Source: an uncultured Pseudomonas sp. (GTDB lineage: Bacteria > Pseudomonadota > Gammaproteobacteria > Pseudomonadales > Pseudomonadaceae). From it: a stretch of DNA of 8,244 nucleotides. Below are positions 8,010 to 8,244 of this stretch, one piece after another. How positions within the stretch are numbered: position 1 is the stretch's first letter; each line of letters starts with the position of its first letter. A program made the translations under genes and the position numbers. Under the pieces are notes generated by a model that was not told where the DNA came from, searched no databases, and was given only the letters and a program-made list of their open reading frames with translations. The stretch covers positions 1-8,244 of the forward strand of contig CALMID010000417.1 of NCBI GenBank assembly GCA_937863915.1, in the 5' to 3' direction.

Positions 8010-8244
8010 TCACAGCAGCGGCACATCCGCCACATGCTCGCCGCGCTCGTACACCACATTGGCGCGGCCGACGATCAGCGGGTCGAGGGCGCCGATGGCC
8101 TGCAGATCCTTGCCCTTGTACGGCAGCTTGTGCAGCACGTAGCGCATGGCGTTCAGGCGTGCGCGCTTCTTGCAGTTGGACTTGATCACCGTCCACGGCG
8201 CATCGGCGGTGTCGGTGTAGAAGAACATCGCCTCCTTGGCCTTG
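8010..8244 (-). CDS. ppk2: Polyphosphate kinase 2, C-terminal fragment (cut by window edge)
   Basis: The frame is open from the window edge to TGA at 8010-8012, giving 77 visible residues. The internal ATG at 8226-8228 is not the start, because coding continues upstream (AKEAMFFYTDTADAPW). The segment matches the C-terminal end of PPK2 enzymes: TDTADAPWTVIKSNCKKRARLNAMRYVL, then DPLIVGRANVVYERGE. PPK2 transfers phosphate between polyphosphate and nucleoside di- or monophosphates. The Walker motifs that define the active site would lie upstream, outside the window, so subclass and activity cannot be judged fully. The DPLIVGRA tail suggests a class I-like, NDP-phosphorylating enzyme, which is a tentative call. 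It ends in its own terminator before pbpG. Confidence 0.88.
   Translation of the reverse strand, partial: KAKEAMFFYTDTADAPWTVIKSNCKKRARLNAMRYVLHKLPYKGKDLQAIGALDPLIVGRANVVYERGEHVADVPLL

Overview
The window is a chromosomal segment from a high-GC gammaproteobacterium, almost certainly a Pseudomonas or close relative. The strongest indicator is a LysR-type gene (trpI) divergent from an overlapping trpB-trpA pair, the arrangement known from pseudomonads. On the far side of trpI lie a dodecin gene and a DUF1161 gene, which as I recall is also the order in P. aeruginosa. Coding is dense and I see no mobile element, CRISPR array, tRNA or rRNA. No gap between genes exceeds about 225 bp.

Left part (1-2755): the 3' end of an unrecognised + strand gene converges on, and shares a CTAG stop-codon palindrome with, a minus-strand two-gene unit. 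That unit encodes a lipoprotein HExxH peptidase (Aminopep family) followed, through a 4-bp ATGA overlap, by a periplasmic family-3 solute-binding-like protein. A small + strand lipoprotein gene diverges from the unit and ends in a hairpin that could terminate in both directions.

Middle (2806-4312, all minus strand): a 74-aa exported DUF1161 protein, dodecin (a flavin-storing small protein), and trpI. The two small genes each have a CTAG[AG]CT element at promoter distance.

Tryptophan block (4313-6531): a 135-bp control region holds a near-consensus -10 for trpBA, a weak -35, and dyads where TrpI would bind. trpB and trpA overlap by ATGA and together encode tryptophan synthase, and a textbook rho-independent terminator follows trpA. 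In pseudomonads TrpI activates trpBA in response to indoleglycerol phosphate, so the regulator and its target are both complete here.

Right part (6532-8244): a 70-aa + strand protein of unknown function contains two copies of an [E/D]RRxxxDRR motif and has a perfect hairpin upstream. Then, on the minus strand, come pbpG (a PBP7-type peptidoglycan endopeptidase, with its own strong terminator) and the C-terminal end of a polyphosphate kinase 2 gene. A terminator hairpin lies between ppk2 and pbpG, and its loop contains the best -10 candidate for pbpG.

Most of the window is ordinary Pseudomonas core genome. I found no convincing new multi-gene system. The items most worth a second look are the [E/D]RRxxxDRR microprotein, the terminator/promoter overlap at pbpG, and the dyad in front of dodecin.
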